64,000 nt of DNA, from assembly GCF_023242365.1 (NCBI RefSeq), contig NZ_JALLIX010000025.1, forward strand, positions 34,554 through 98,553, given 5' to 3'. Below, one piece after another: positions 37,487-46,920 of the stretch. A program made the translations under genes and the position numbers. This DNA is from Pseudomonas sp. MWU13-2100 (GTDB lineage Bacteria; Pseudomonadota; Gammaproteobacteria; Pseudomonadales; Pseudomonadaceae). Position 1 is the stretch's first letter; each line of letters begins with the position of its first letter. The notes beneath the pieces were generated by a model. It ran no database searches and was not told the DNA's origin. It saw only the letters and a program-made list of their open reading frames with translations.

Positions 37487-38407
37487 TTGTCTTCACGTCC
37501 ACGTTTACTCCTGGTTGCTCCGGCCGACATGACCCATAGCCCGGCCTTTGACCGGGCCCTGGCGCTGGCCAAGGCCATGAACGCCACGCTGACGGTAGTG
37601 GCCTTCGTCTATCTCGATGGGTTGCAACAGCTTGATCTGCTCGACGCCGACCGGCAGGAGGAGATTCGCGAGGTCTATCTGCAGCGCTATCGCCAATGGC
37701 TGGAGCAGGAGGCCGAGGTCATGCGCGGCGAGGGGATCGAGGTGACGACCGAGGTCAAGTGGGACCAGTCGTCGCTGAGTGCCTTGTCCGGTTACGTGCG
37801 TTCGCAGCATCCGGATCTGCTGATCAAGGATGTCCATCAGGAGTCGGCCCTCAAGCGGATTTTCTTTACCCCGCTGGACTGGCGTCTGCTCTGCGACAGC
37901 CGGGCGCCGATCCACCTGGTCACCGCCCAGGGCATGCCCATGCCGCGCAAGGTACTGGCCTGCGTCGATGTGCTGCGCGACGATGTCGCGACGCGGGAAC
38001 TCAACGACCGGATCATCGACCAGGCCGCGCGCTTCGCCACGCACTGCAAGAGCCCGTTGCATCTGCTCGGGGTGTATGACTGGACGGCCCTGTATGTCGC
38101 CGATATCGGTATCGGCAAGGTGCCGGTTTCGGTCAGCCCCAGCTATGACGAGCGCAAGGCCAAGTTCCTGCATCTGGCTGACAAACATGCCCTGCACAAG
38201 GACAACCGGCATTTCATTGTCGGCACTCCGGGAAAGGCCATTGTCGAGTTTGTCGGCCAGGATGTCTTTGACGTGCTGGTCATCGGCACCGTGACCCATC
38301 GTTCGTTAAACAAGCTGTTGGGCAGCACGACTGAAAGCCTGTTGTATCAACCGCCCTGCAGCCTGCTGGTGATCAAGCCGGTCGAACTGCCGGATTTCGC
38401 CCAGTAA
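37487..38407 (+). CDS. Tandem-domain universal stress protein 3
   Basis: 306 residues. The start is a TTG at 37487: GGAGG lies six bases upstream and the protein then begins (M)SSRPRLLLVAPADMTHSPAFDRAL like its paralogues; the in-frame ATG at 37406 lacks an RBS and conservation. Domain 1 ends LLIKDVHQESALKRIFFTPLDWRLL; domain 2 has the intact glycine loop VIGTVTHRSLNKLLGSTTESLL. Controlled by a perfect Anr box and probably cotranscribed with the next USP 59 bp downstream. Confidence 0.9.
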   Translation: MSSRPRLLLVAPADMTHSPAFDRALALAKAMNATLTVVAFVYLDGLQQLDLLDADRQEEIREVYLQRYRQWLEQEAEVMRGEGIEVTTEVKWDQSSLSALSGYVRSQHPDLLIKDVHQESALKRIFFTPLDWRLLCDSRAPIHLVTAQGMPMPRKVLACVDVLRDDVATRELNDRIIDQAARFATHCKSPLHLLGVYDWTALYVADIGIGKVPVSVSPSYDERKAKFLHLADKHALHKDNRHFIVGTPGKAIVEFVGQDVFDVLVIGTVTHRSLNKLLGSTTESLLYQPPCSLLVIKPVELPDFAQ

Positions 38408-38466
38408 ATCGAAGAACAGTGAGCGGCTGTCCGGCGCTCCGAACGTCCTGCCCATGGAGGTGTGTC

Positions 38467-39354
38467 ATGAGTCAATACCAGCGCCTGCTGCTGATCACCG
38501 ATCAGCACCTGCCCCATTCCCCGGCTGCCAAGCGTGCCGCCGCCTTGGCGGCGGCCAGCGGCGCGGCCTTGCATATCACCGCGCTGGTCCAGCCACCGCC
38601 GCGCGTGCACCTGATCGAAGCGGGCATGGATGAGCCGGCCCGTGCCGCGTACTTGGATAAATACCGGGTCTGGCTGCAAGGTGCGACCGAAAGCTTGCGC
38701 GACAGCGGCCTGCAACTGACCACCGAAGTGCTCTGGACCACCCAGCCGTTGCGCGACATCCTGGTTCACGCCGATGAGATCAAGCCTGACCTGCTGATCA
38801 AGGACGTCTACCTGGAGCCGCTGCTCAGACGGGTCTTTACCACTCCCTTGGATTGGCAGCTGTTGCAGGAAAGCCCGGTGCCAGTGCACCTGGTCAACCA
38901 GATTGCCTCGGCGTTGCCCCGCAGGGTAGTGGCGGCTGTCGACACCTCCACAGGGGACGAAGGCATCACCGAGTTCAATCGCAAGATCATCCGAGAGGCC
39001 GAAGCCCTGGCGCTGCAATGCGACGCCGAGCTGCACTTGCTGTATGCCTACGATTTGTCGCCGGCGTTCATGGCCGACCCCAGCGTGACCGTGGTCTGGA
39101 TCGATGAGCTGCGGGCCGCCTTGCTCGAGCCGTTCACCCGGCTGGCGGACGACTATGGCGTGCCGGCCGAGCGTCGGCATTTCCTGATGGGCTCGCCAGT
39201 GGGGGTGATTACTGACTATGTCCAGGACAATGAGATCGACGTAGTGGTGATGGGGTCGGTCCAGCCCAAGGGCCTGGGCAAGCTGATCGGTGATACTACC
39301 GAGCGGACCCTGCTGATTCCCGAATGCAGTGTGCTGACGGTCAAGCCTGACTGA
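38467..39354 (+). CDS. Tandem-domain universal stress protein 4
   Basis: 295 residues. MSQYQRLLLITDQHLPHSPAAKRAAALAAASGAALHI, RBS GGAGG. The shared LLIKDVYLEPLLRRVFTTPLDWQLLQESPVPVHLV block closes domain 1; the domain 2 loop is VMGSVQPKGLGKLIGDTTERTLL, with GDT in place of GST. No box of its own was found, so it likely reads through from USP 3. Followed by a strong terminator shared with the convergent antiporter. Confidence 0.9.
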   Translation: MSQYQRLLLITDQHLPHSPAAKRAAALAAASGAALHITALVQPPPRVHLIEAGMDEPARAAYLDKYRVWLQGATESLRDSGLQLTTEVLWTTQPLRDILVHADEIKPDLLIKDVYLEPLLRRVFTTPLDWQLLQESPVPVHLVNQIASALPRRVVAAVDTSTGDEGITEFNRKIIREAEALALQCDAELHLLYAYDLSPAFMADPSVTVVWIDELRAALLEPFTRLADDYGVPAERRHFLMGSPVGVITDYVQDNEIDVVVMGSVQPKGLGKLIGDTTERTLLIPECSVLTVKPD

Positions 39355-39369
39355 GCGCGGCGCACACTG

Positions 39370-39404
39370 AAAAGCCCCTTGCCGGTGACCGGCAAGGGGC
39401 TTTT
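39370..39404. terminator. Bidirectional rho-independent terminator
   Basis: A 16-bp stem (AAAAGCCCCTTGCCGG and complement) with a 3-nt loop, and A/T tracts on both flanks. Placed between USP 4 (plus) and the ArcD-like gene (minus). Confidence 0.92.
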
Positions 39405-39427
39405 TCATGTCACCACTCAAGCAAGAG

Positions 39428-40903
39428 TCAGAGGCTTAACAAGCCCTGCCAAAGCATCCAGGCGGCCACCGCGGCGGCCAGCCAGATCAGTACCAGCAGG
39501 CCCTTGGCGAAGCCGTTGAGCGGTTTGCGCTGTGGGGTCAGCAGGTAGATCAGCGAGCCCGGGGCGTAGAGCAAGGCGCTGAGCAGCAGGTACTTGGGAC
39601 CGGCCGCGTACAACAGCCAGAAGCAGTAGACGCTGGCCACCAGGGAAATCGCCAGGTCGCGGCCACTCAGGCTGTCGCGCCCGCTCTGGCCACGGTCCAG
39701 CCAGCTGACCTTGAGGGCGTAGAGGCCGCTGAACAGATAAGGCAGCAGGATCATCGAGGTGGCCAGGGAAATCAGTGCCAGGTAGGTGGCGTTCGCATAC
39801 AGCGTGAGGATCAGGAACAGCTGAATGCAACCGTTGGTGACCCACAGTGCATTGGCCGGTACGCCCTGGCCGTTTTCCTTGGACAACACCTTTGGCATCA
39901 CACTGGCCTTGGCCGGGCTGAACAGGGACTCGGCCGAGAGCAGGGTCCAGGCCAGCAGGGCGCCGCCCACGGAAACCATCAGGCCCAGGCTGATCATCAT
40001 GCCGCCCCATGGGCCGGCGATGGCTTGCAGCACACCGGCGGTGGAGGGGTTTTTCATGGCCGCCAGTTCGGGCTGGCCGAGGATGCCCAGTGACAGCAGC
40101 GAGACCGAGATCAGCAACAACAAGGTAATGGCGAAGCCAATGATGGTGGCCCGTCCGACATTGACCCGTTCCGCCGCCCGGGCGGAATAGACATTGGCGC
40201 CTTCGATACCGATAAAGACCCAGACGGTGACCAGCATGGTGCTCTTGACCTGGTCGAGAATCGAGCCCAGGGCCGGTGCTCCCCAGAAGCCGGCAACGAA
40301 GGTGTCGGGATGAAAAGCGAGCGCGGCGCAGCCGACAAACACCAGGATCGGCACGATCTTGGCAATGGTGGTGATGGCATTGGCCCGCGCTGCGGTGCGT
40401 ATGCCGCGCAGGATCATGAAGTGCATCGCCCAGAGCAGCAGCGAGGCGGCAATGATCGCCACCTTGTTGTTACCGTCGCCGAAGGCCGGGAAAAAATAGC
40501 TGGCGGCGGCGAACAGGATGACCAGGTAGCCGACGTTGCCGATCCAGGCGCTGATCCAGTAGCCCCAGGCCGAGTTGAAGCCGACGAAGTCACCGCCCAG
40601 GGCCTTGGCGTAGGCGAAAACGCCGTTGTCCAGTTCCGGCTTGCGGTTGGACAGCATCTGGTAGACCAGGGCCAGGGACAGCATGCCGACCCCGGTGACC
40701 AGCCAACCGATCAGGATCGCGCCGGCACCGGCACCGGCCGCCATGTTCTGGGGCAGGCTGTAGGCGCCGCTGCCGATGATCGAGCCCACTACCAGGGCGA
40801 TCAACAGGCTCAGGGACAAGCGCGCCGCCTGCGCGACAGTCGCCGGTTTTGTCGAGGGCGTAGTCGCGCCAGGGGATGAACTCTGTTGCAAGGGCGTTGC
40901 CAT
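39428..40903 (-). CDS. ArcD-like arginine/ornithine antiporter (APC family)
   Basis: 491 residues, about 12-13 membrane helices. The N-terminal block LSLSLLIALVVGSIIGSGAYSLPQNMAAGAGAGAILIGWLVTGVGML and GYWISAWIGNVGYLVILFAAASYFFPAFGDGN closely resemble P. aeruginosa ArcD. No arcABC genes follow, so it is a stand-alone paralogue; amino-acid exchange supporting anaerobic energy or acid balance is inferred. Start 40903 has GGAGG at 8 nt; the in-frame ATG at 40948 does not. A perfect Anr box lies 112 bp upstream. Confidence 0.88.
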   Translation of the reverse strand: MATPLQQSSSPGATTPSTKPATVAQAARLSLSLLIALVVGSIIGSGAYSLPQNMAAGAGAGAILIGWLVTGVGMLSLALVYQMLSNRKPELDNGVFAYAKALGGDFVGFNSAWGYWISAWIGNVGYLVILFAAASYFFPAFGDGNNKVAIIAASLLLWAMHFMILRGIRTAARANAITTIAKIVPILVFVGCAALAFHPDTFVAGFWGAPALGSILDQVKSTMLVTVWVFIGIEGANVYSARAAERVNVGRATIIGFAITLLLLISVSLLSLGILGQPELAAMKNPSTAGVLQAIAGPWGGMMISLGLMVSVGGALLAWTLLSAESLFSPAKASVMPKVLSKENGQGVPANALWVTNGCIQLFLILTLYANATYLALISLATSMILLPYLFSGLYALKVSWLDRGQSGRDSLSGRDLAISLVASVYCFWLLYAAGPKYLLLSALLYAPGSLIYLLTPQRKPLNGFAKGLLVLIWLAAAVAAWMLWQGLLSL

Positions 40904-41014
40904 GATGACACCTCCAGGATCGTGACGAAACGGAACGTCCGAGTGCACCGATCAGCAACGGTGCCTCGGTCTGAACGCATGGGGTGAATGTCTGCCCATG
41001 CGGGCCCGAAGCTG

Positions 41015-41028
41015 TTGATCTTTATCAA
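41015..41028. promoter_or_regulatory. Anr/FNR box between ArcD-like and GNAT genes
   Basis: TTGATCTTTATCAA is an exact consensus match. It can serve the minus-strand ArcD-like gene and possibly the plus-strand GNAT gene 140 bp away. Confidence 0.88.
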
Positions 41029-41167
41029 GGCATGGATGGATAGGTATTCAGGTACCGCGCAGCAGGGACCGGCGCATGAATTTTCTTCCTTTTCCCGTGT
41101 CGGGCGTGGTTACAATCAGGCTTCTGACACGCAAGAGCTCCCTTTAATGGTTTCGCCGAGGACTGAC

Positions 41168-41659
41168 ATGGACGTTGCAGACATACTGGTATTGCAAGCG
41201 AGTTACACCAACCCGGTGCATGCCGAGGCCATCGGACTGGTGCTCAATCACTATGCCGAAGACCCGATGGGCGGTGGCCGGAGCCTGGCGCCGGACGTGT
41301 TGCAACAATTGCCCGGCGAACTGGCCAAACGGCCCCATGCCTTCAGCGTGCTGGCCTTTGTCGGTGGTGAGCCGGCCGGGCTGGTGAACTGCTTCGAAGG
41401 CTTTTCCACCTTTGCCTGCCGGCCCCTGGTGAACGTGCATGACGTCGCGGTGATGAGCCAGTTTCGCGGCCTGGGGTTGAGCCAGAAGATGCTGCAGAAG
41501 GTCGAGGATATCGCTCGTCAGCGCGGTTGCTGCAAGATCACCCTCGAGGTACTGGAAGGCAACGGCGTGGCCCAGGCCTCCTACAGGAAGTTCGGCTTCA
41601 GTGGTGCGCAACTCGATCCGGAACACGGCCAGATGCTGTTCTGGAGCAAATACCTGTAG
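41168..41659 (+). CDS. GNAT-family N-acetyltransferase
   Basis: 163 residues. GNAT core VHDVAVMSQFRGLGLSQKMLQKVEDIARQRGCCKITLEVLEGNGVAQASYRKFGF includes the acetyl-CoA loop (QFRGLGLS) and the final NGVAQASYRKFGF strand. Start ATG 41168 has GAGGA at good spacing; an ATG at 41147 would add seven residues. Right border of the Anr island. Substrate unknown. Confidence 0.88.
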   Translation: MDVADILVLQASYTNPVHAEAIGLVLNHYAEDPMGGGRSLAPDVLQQLPGELAKRPHAFSVLAFVGGEPAGLVNCFEGFSTFACRPLVNVHDVAVMSQFRGLGLSQKMLQKVEDIARQRGCCKITLEVLEGNGVAQASYRKFGFSGAQLDPEHGQMLFWSKYL

Positions 41660-41689
41660 TCCCGTTCCTGGCCCTGGAGCTGGCAATCA

Positions 41690-41922
41690 AGGCCGAGTCA
41701 GATTACCCGAGCGCGATGGCACTGGATTCAACCTTCGCCGCCGCTCACCTGAAAACCTTCGAACCGCGCAAAATCGGCGGCAAGTAGCCGTTGCTGGAGC
41801 AGGAAAGGGCCCTCAGGGAGATCCAGGCGTGCAAGGGCGGCAGCGCCCGCCTGGCGTTGCAGATACATTGCAGCGTCATCGACCTGGCGTCGGCGCAGAA
41901 GCACTTTTTCCCGATGTCTTGA
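41690..41922 (+). pseudogene. Decayed C-terminal remnant of a giant toxin-like gene
   Basis: The frame reads DYPSAMALDSTFAAAHLKTFEPRKIGGK, a TAG stop at 41785-41787, then PLLEQERALREIQACKGGSARLALQIHCSVI...QKHFFPMS and TGA at 41920. This aligns with the C-terminus of the intact neighbour (HYPAATTADSGFVSAHLKTLAQRRLGSK ... ARAQLTLDIHRGQIL...ALFF). Only about 75 codons remain; the rest is gone. It implies a former paralogue or a partial duplication directly upstream of the intact gene. Confidence 0.75.
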
Positions 41923-42008
41923 GGCCTTGCGGTCGTATCCCGATACCGCCAGGGGCAGGAGGTGTTGGTGTTAGCTGATGGCTTTCCCCTTGCCAAGGAT
42001 TGCGCCCC

Positions 42009-45000
42009 ATGCCCCCTCAACTGACTGCGTTGGAGACTTCACTGCAGCATTACCGAAACACCGTCCAGGCCCTGTTCGCCGCTCGACCGACCCCGTTGTC
42101 GGTGGCGCAGTCGTTGGTCCAGGCCGCGCTGGACCAGCACGCTCCGGCGCTCAAGAGCACGGGGCAGGCGGTCAGGGGCACTGATCTCTGGCTGGGCGAG
42201 CGGGAGCCAGGATCGACCTATCGCTACACCCGTTTGGCCGAGCTGTTGCTGCGCCGCTTCAACGAGGGGCTGGATCCCGCTTACGCCGATCCGGCTTCGG
42301 TGCTGGTGTGCCGGGCCGCCGGGACGTCGCTCAATGTCGCCATCTCTCCCGCGAATCTGCGGCGGCTGGGAACGGCAATCAACGACTGGGGCGATGCCTT
42401 GCTCGAGGTATTCAAGGCGCAGCTGGTGGCGTTCTGGAGCGAGGCGGTACCCGACTGGGCCGGCAAGGTCCCGGGTTCCGAGGCCTGGGTGCCGGGCTGG
42501 GACCGGCACTCGCCGCGCACGCCTTCGCGCTGCGCGGCGCTGTCCAACCTGCTGTTCGTCTCGATGTACGGTGCGGGGACTTCGCCCAATAGCCTGGCGT
42601 TCCAGGCCAGCCAGGTGCTGCCCAAGGCACTGGTCACTGCCGACAAGGCGACATGCGACAGTCTGCTGGGAATGCAGGCCCTGGTTCCCTACCTGCTGTA
42701 CGCCAAGGGCAAGCAGGCGCCAGTGGGCAGCACGCCGGTGGCGGTGCTGTTCGCGCGGCAACTGTCGCCGCGGACGCATGCCTACCTGTTGCTCAGGCCG
42801 GGCCATGATGTGCACCGCTTGCAGGATCTCGATGAGCTCTGGACGCTGTTGCGCGGCGACCTGCCCGATCCGGGAGCCCTGGACCTGATCGCCTCGCAGG
42901 TGAATGTCTTCGACAACCTGGCCGGGGCCTTGCTGGAAAACCAGTTGCGCGCCCTGGACCGTTTGCCGCGCGGCGTCGCTGATGAAGCGGCGGGGTCCTG
43001 GGCGGCACGGGTCGAGCGCATCGTCGATCCACGACAGTGGTTCGCCGCGCCCATGCCCGCGCCGCTCAGCGCCCTGCAACGGCAGGTGCGCGAAGCGGCG
43101 CCACTGTGGTTGCTGAACGCCGCGGACCCGGATCGGCGTGCCTATGCCGCGGGGTTGTCGGCATTGCTGGCGGCACAGGGCAAGTTGTCCTCCCACGACC
43201 TGTTCGACGACGTGTTCCCCCTCTCGCGCTTCTGCCGAGCGGCGCTGAGGGCCGAGATGGTCCGGCGGCATCCACAGATGCCGGATATCCAGATGCAGGA
43301 CATTCGGCTCAGCGTCGAAAAATACCGCCGCAAGCCGCTGTTGCCGGACGTGCTGGGGGAGTACGAAGCGGTCCAGCTGACGCTGCCCGAACTGGCCCTG
43401 GAAAACCTTGACGACTTCCGTTTCGGCGCAAGGCAGATGCAGGTCCGGCTCCACGGTGATACGCCGATACCGGACTGGATGAGCGTCGACTATCTGCTGG
43501 AGCTGGTCACCTCGGTGGATATCGGCGCGCGTTATCCGGCCTACCTGCGCGAGCGCCTGGTGGACGACAAGCGTTCCGCGCCGTTTCGCCAGCAACGCTT
43601 TACCCGGCAACTACGCGCCCAACTGCCCCTGGTGGCCCTGGAGCTCAAGCTCCGCGCCGAGCAGGGCCTCAGCGAGGCGGGGTATCACCTGGTTTGCGCG
43701 GTGTTGGCGTTCGATGCCCATGAACGCCAGGTTGACGGTCGGCCGGTGGTCCTCCGGGCCTTGGCGTTGCAGGCCAGCCCGGCGTCGAGCCTGGACAAGG
43801 TGAAGGGGATGTTCCTGATCGAGTCGCAGGACCTTGTCCAAGGCCCTCACGTACTTTATCGACCGCTGTTCGACCCGCCCTTGAGCGAGTACGGCAGCCG
43901 CCAGGCGCTGCTGGAAGCGATCGGGCAGGCGGGGGCCTTGCAGGACAGCGTGCTGGCCTGGCTCGCCGCCCCGAGGAAAGCGGTCTATGCCAATGGCGGT
44001 TTCCAGCATCCCCATCTCGGCGCCGTGTTGCCCGGCGATGAAACCGCGCCGTTGCCGTCGTTACCGGCACCGGCGACCCTCGGCAGCGAGGATATCAACG
44101 GGGATTACCTCGATCAGCTCTTTCATGCCTGTATCGACGCCGTCGTCCAGCAGGCCGATACCCAGTTGCTGTCGAACGCGGAAAAACGCTGGGCACGCTT
44201 GAAGGACTGCGGCTGGCAGTTGTTCAGTGCCTGGCTGATGTTTGCCAGCGGTCCGTTGACCCAGGCCGGCTGGTTGATTCAGTTGTACCGTGGCGTGCGT
44301 CAGGAGCTGCCGGCATTGCAGGGCCGCGACGAAGAGGCTCGGGCCCAGGCCTGGGCCGATCTGTTGAGCAACCTGGCAGCGTTGCTGTTGCATGAGGTGA
44401 TGGCCGGCGCACGCGAAGTCCTGCCGAAGTCTTCCGAGGTACTGCCGGTGTTGCTGCAATCGCAGCCCTTGGCGGTCGAGACGCTTGCCCCGCTTGAGCG
44501 CATCAGCACACCCCAGGCCGCCGATGACATTTGGCCGCCGTTCGACCGTTCCTGGTCGAGTCCGCGCTACAGCCTGTCGGCGGCGTCCATGCAGGCCTTG
44601 CGCAAGTTCAGGGTCAGGACGTTCGAGACACCACCGGAGCGACTCGACAGCCTCGGTACGCTGTCGCCGAGCGGGCCGAAAAAAGGCCTGGTGTATCTCG
44701 CCGGGCCTGCGGACAAGGGCTGGCACGCGCTGATCGAGGACGCCCTCTATCCGGTGGCGTGGTGTGCGGACGGTCCGCGGATTGTCGATCGCTCCGGCTC
44801 CGCGGGGCCCTTCGTGGAACAGGACGAGCAGGGAGGCTGGCGCCTGGATCTGCGTTTGCGCCTGCGCGGTGGCAGCGGTCGTGAAACCGTGCAGGCGCGC
44901 CTGCAGCGCAAGCTGCGCGACCGGGCCAGTGCATTGCACGGACAAGTGACGCAGATCTCGGCGCGTGTCGGCAGCCTGTTCAACGAGGCCGAAACGCTGA

Positions 45001-46805
45001 GCAAGCGTCTTGAGATCATGAGCGTGGGCAAGACCGCGAAGAATTTCAACGACCGCCAGCGCAGTGACAAACGCGCCGAATACCTGGGCAAGCTGGAGGA
45101 CTTGCAGGTTGTCCTCGAAGAAAAGATCCGACTCATCAAAGAGTTCAATGACAACCGCCAGGTGGTGCCGAAGCCACAGACGCTGATGGCGGCCTTGGCC
45201 GACAGCGTGCGCAATTGCCGGACACTGTTGAATGTGTCCCTGGCGGTGGGGCGCGAAGGCAGCCTGAGTGCCAGCCAGATTGGCGAGATGATCACTGCAA
45301 ACACCGATGAGCGCTATGTCCAGGTCGTCGCCAACCTGAAGCACAATGTCGATCTCACCGACAAACAGATCCTCTGGAGCACCAAGGAATATGCCGCGCT
45401 CGATGAGTTGCGCGGGATTGCCGAAGGAGGGGCGGCGCAAGCCGATGCATTGCAACAAGCGGTGGTGCAGGCATTCACGCCGCTGGACTGGCAGGCGGTA
45501 CAGCTGCCGACCTTGCTGGCCTTGACCCTGGACGAACTGCCGTTGCAGATCACCTTGCAACTGGACGATCAGATCTTCGCCGCCATCAAGCACAGTGCCG
45601 AGCAAACCCGCTATGTGACCAATACGATCAATCGCCTGAGTGCCGAGGACCCGCGCCAGGACCGGATCGATGCCTTGCTGACGGCCATCAGTCGCTATGA
45701 CGAGACCCGCGACCTGCTGAGTTACTTGCAGGGCCTGATGCCGCAACAGCGCCTGCTCGAATACGCCACGCGCCTGTCAGGGTTGCTGGCGCAGTTGCGG
45801 GAAGGGGCGCTGAACAGCCTTTTCGAGCTATGGGGGGAGGCCGCACCGGTGGCGAGCGAACCTGCTCCCAAGCCTGGTCCGGCAGCTGGCGGCTCACGGA
45901 AGAAGTTTATCCGGACCCGCAACCGCGAGGTTTTTGTCGGCCGGGTGCGCGAGCGTACGCCCGAGCAGGAGGACGAAATCGTCGAGATCACCGATCCCAA
46001 TGGCGGATTGGTGTCGGCCTTCAAGGAGAACAAGGAGGATGCCCGGGACACGTTCTGGGAGGAAGTGAAGGTCGAGCCGGCGCCGGCCCCGACGAGCCAG
46101 CGCAAGGTCGGATTGTCCAGGTTGGTGACCCAGGGGCAGGCCGAGCGCGAGGGCGTCGACGCGTTGATTCGCCAGGTCATGGCATTGACCGGAACCTCCA
46201 AGGACCCCCGCGATCTACAAGGTATCCTGGCGCTGAAGGCGCAGAAACTGAATGCCCTGGCGGACGATATCCAACAGGCACTCAGTGATGGCGGCGGGGC
46301 ATCAGCGCCGGTGAAGACCGCTCGAACGCTCAAGGATACCCTTCGCCACGAAGCCACCCGACTGATCGCCGAGGGGCGCAATGCGCGTATCGCTGCGATC
46401 AAGCGCAATGTGCCGCAGCTGGCGCGTCTGCAGTACCTGAAAGAGCAGGACCAGGTGGATATTCACCGGGCCGGCGGGCGACAGGCGGAAGACCAGGGTG
46501 GTTTCCAGCAAGAGTATGTGATCAGCCACAAGGATGGTCGTCCATTGTGGTACGCGCACTTCCATTACCCGGCGGCCACCACCGCGGACAGCGGGTTTGT
46601 CAGCGCGCACCTGAAGACCCTGGCGCAACGGCGCCTGGGCAGCAAGGCCCAGGCCGCGGCCCGGCAACGGGCGGCGACGAGGATCGAAGCCGGGCAGGGT
46701 GCTCGGGCGCAGCTGACGCTGGATATCCACCGTGGTCAGATTCTCGACAGGCGCGTGGCCCAGGCGCTGTTTTTCAGTACTGGCGAAGTGGATACGACGG
46801 CTTGA
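42009..46805 (+). CDS. Giant toxin-like protein (putative DUF6543/dermonecrotic-toxin-like)
   Basis: 1598 residues from ATG 42009 (AAGGA ten bases upstream; TTG 42000 possible). No signal peptide and no LRRs. Largely alpha-helical; a block at about 597-640 (GMFLIESQDLVQGPHVLYRPLF...SRQALLEAI) resembles the corresponding GVLLIE...VVYRS block of the NEL protein at 5256-10238. A hydrophobic stretch lies at about 735-760 (LFSAWLMFASGPLTQAGWLIQLY), then long helical/coiled-coil regions at about 960-1080, a basic linker and a conserved tail at about 1510-1590. It has no recognised catalytic motif, so any toxicity is inference from family resemblance. A decayed tail fragment of a paralogue lies just upstream. 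Confidence 0.7.
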   Translation: MPPQLTALETSLQHYRNTVQALFAARPTPLSVAQSLVQAALDQHAPALKSTGQAVRGTDLWLGEREPGSTYRYTRLAELLLRRFNEGLDPAYADPASVLVCRAAGTSLNVAISPANLRRLGTAINDWGDALLEVFKAQLVAFWSEAVPDWAGKVPGSEAWVPGWDRHSPRTPSRCAALSNLLFVSMYGAGTSPNSLAFQASQVLPKALVTADKATCDSLLGMQALVPYLLYAKGKQAPVGSTPVAVLFARQLSPRTHAYLLLRPGHDVHRLQDLDELWTLLRGDLPDPGALDLIASQVNVFDNLAGALLENQLRALDRLPRGVADEAAGSWAARVERIVDPRQWFAAPMPAPLSALQRQVREAAPLWLLNAADPDRRAYAAGLSALLAAQGKLSSHDLFDDVFPLSRFCRAALRAEMVRRHPQMPDIQMQDIRLSVEKYRRKPLLPDVLGEYEAVQLTLPELALENLDDFRFGARQMQVRLHGDTPIPDWMSVDYLLELVTSVDIGARYPAYLRERLVDDKRSAPFRQQRFTRQLRAQLPLVALELKLRAEQGLSEAGYHLVCAVLAFDAHERQVDGRPVVLRALALQASPASSLDKVKGMFLIESQDLVQGPHVLYRPLFDPPLSEYGSRQALLEAIGQAGALQDSVLAWLAAPRKAVYANGGFQHPHLGAVLPGDETAPLPSLPAPATLGSEDINGDYLDQLFHACIDAVVQQADTQLLSNAEKRWARLKDCGWQLFSAWLMFASGPLTQAGWLIQLYRGVRQELPALQGRDEEARAQAWADLLSNLAALLLHEVMAGAREVLPKSSEVLPVLLQSQPLAVETLAPLERISTPQAADDIWPPFDRSWSSPRYSLSAASMQALRKFRVRTFETPPERLDSLGTLSPSGPKKGLVYLAGPADKGWHALIEDALYPVAWCADGPRIVDRSGSAGPFVEQDEQGGWRLDLRLRLRGGSGRETVQARLQRKLRDRASALHGQVTQISARVGSLFNEAETLSKRLEIMSVGKTAKNFNDRQRSDKRAEYLGKLEDLQVVLEEKIRLIKEFNDNRQVVPKPQTLMAALADSVRNCRTLLNVSLAVGREGSLSASQIGEMITANTDERYVQVVANLKHNVDLTDKQILWSTKEYAALDELRGIAEGGAAQADALQQAVVQAFTPLDWQAVQLPTLLALTLDELPLQITLQLDDQIFAAIKHSAEQTRYVTNTINRLSAEDPRQDRIDALLTAISRYDETRDLLSYLQGLMPQQRLLEYATRLSGLLAQLREGALNSLFELWGEAAPVASEPAPKPGPAAGGSRKKFIRTRNREVFVGRVRERTPEQEDEIVEITDPNGGLVSAFKENKEDARDTFWEEVKVEPAPAPTSQRKVGLSRLVTQGQAEREGVDALIRQVMALTGTSKDPRDLQGILALKAQKLNALADDIQQALSDGGGASAPVKTARTLKDTLRHEATRLIAEGRNARIAAIKRNVPQLARLQYLKEQDQVDIHRAGGRQAEDQGGFQQEYVISHKDGRPLWYAHFHYPAATTADSGFVSAHLKTLAQRRLGSKAQAAARQRAATRIEAGQGARAQLTLDIHRGQILDRRVAQALFFSTGEVDTTA

Positions 46806-46920
46806 AACCCTGTCGATGGGCGTCTGCAATCATCGTCTCGGCGGATATCGAGACAGACATCCGCCTGCCGCTGGGCTAAGGTGTGACAGAGCTTTTTCAT
46901 CGATATCGGGAGTACCCTGC

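Noticed and set aside
44061..45746. 561-codon minus-strand open frame inside the giant toxin-like gene
   Set aside because: Shadow frame; the plus-strand frame carries the family conservation and a proper RBS.
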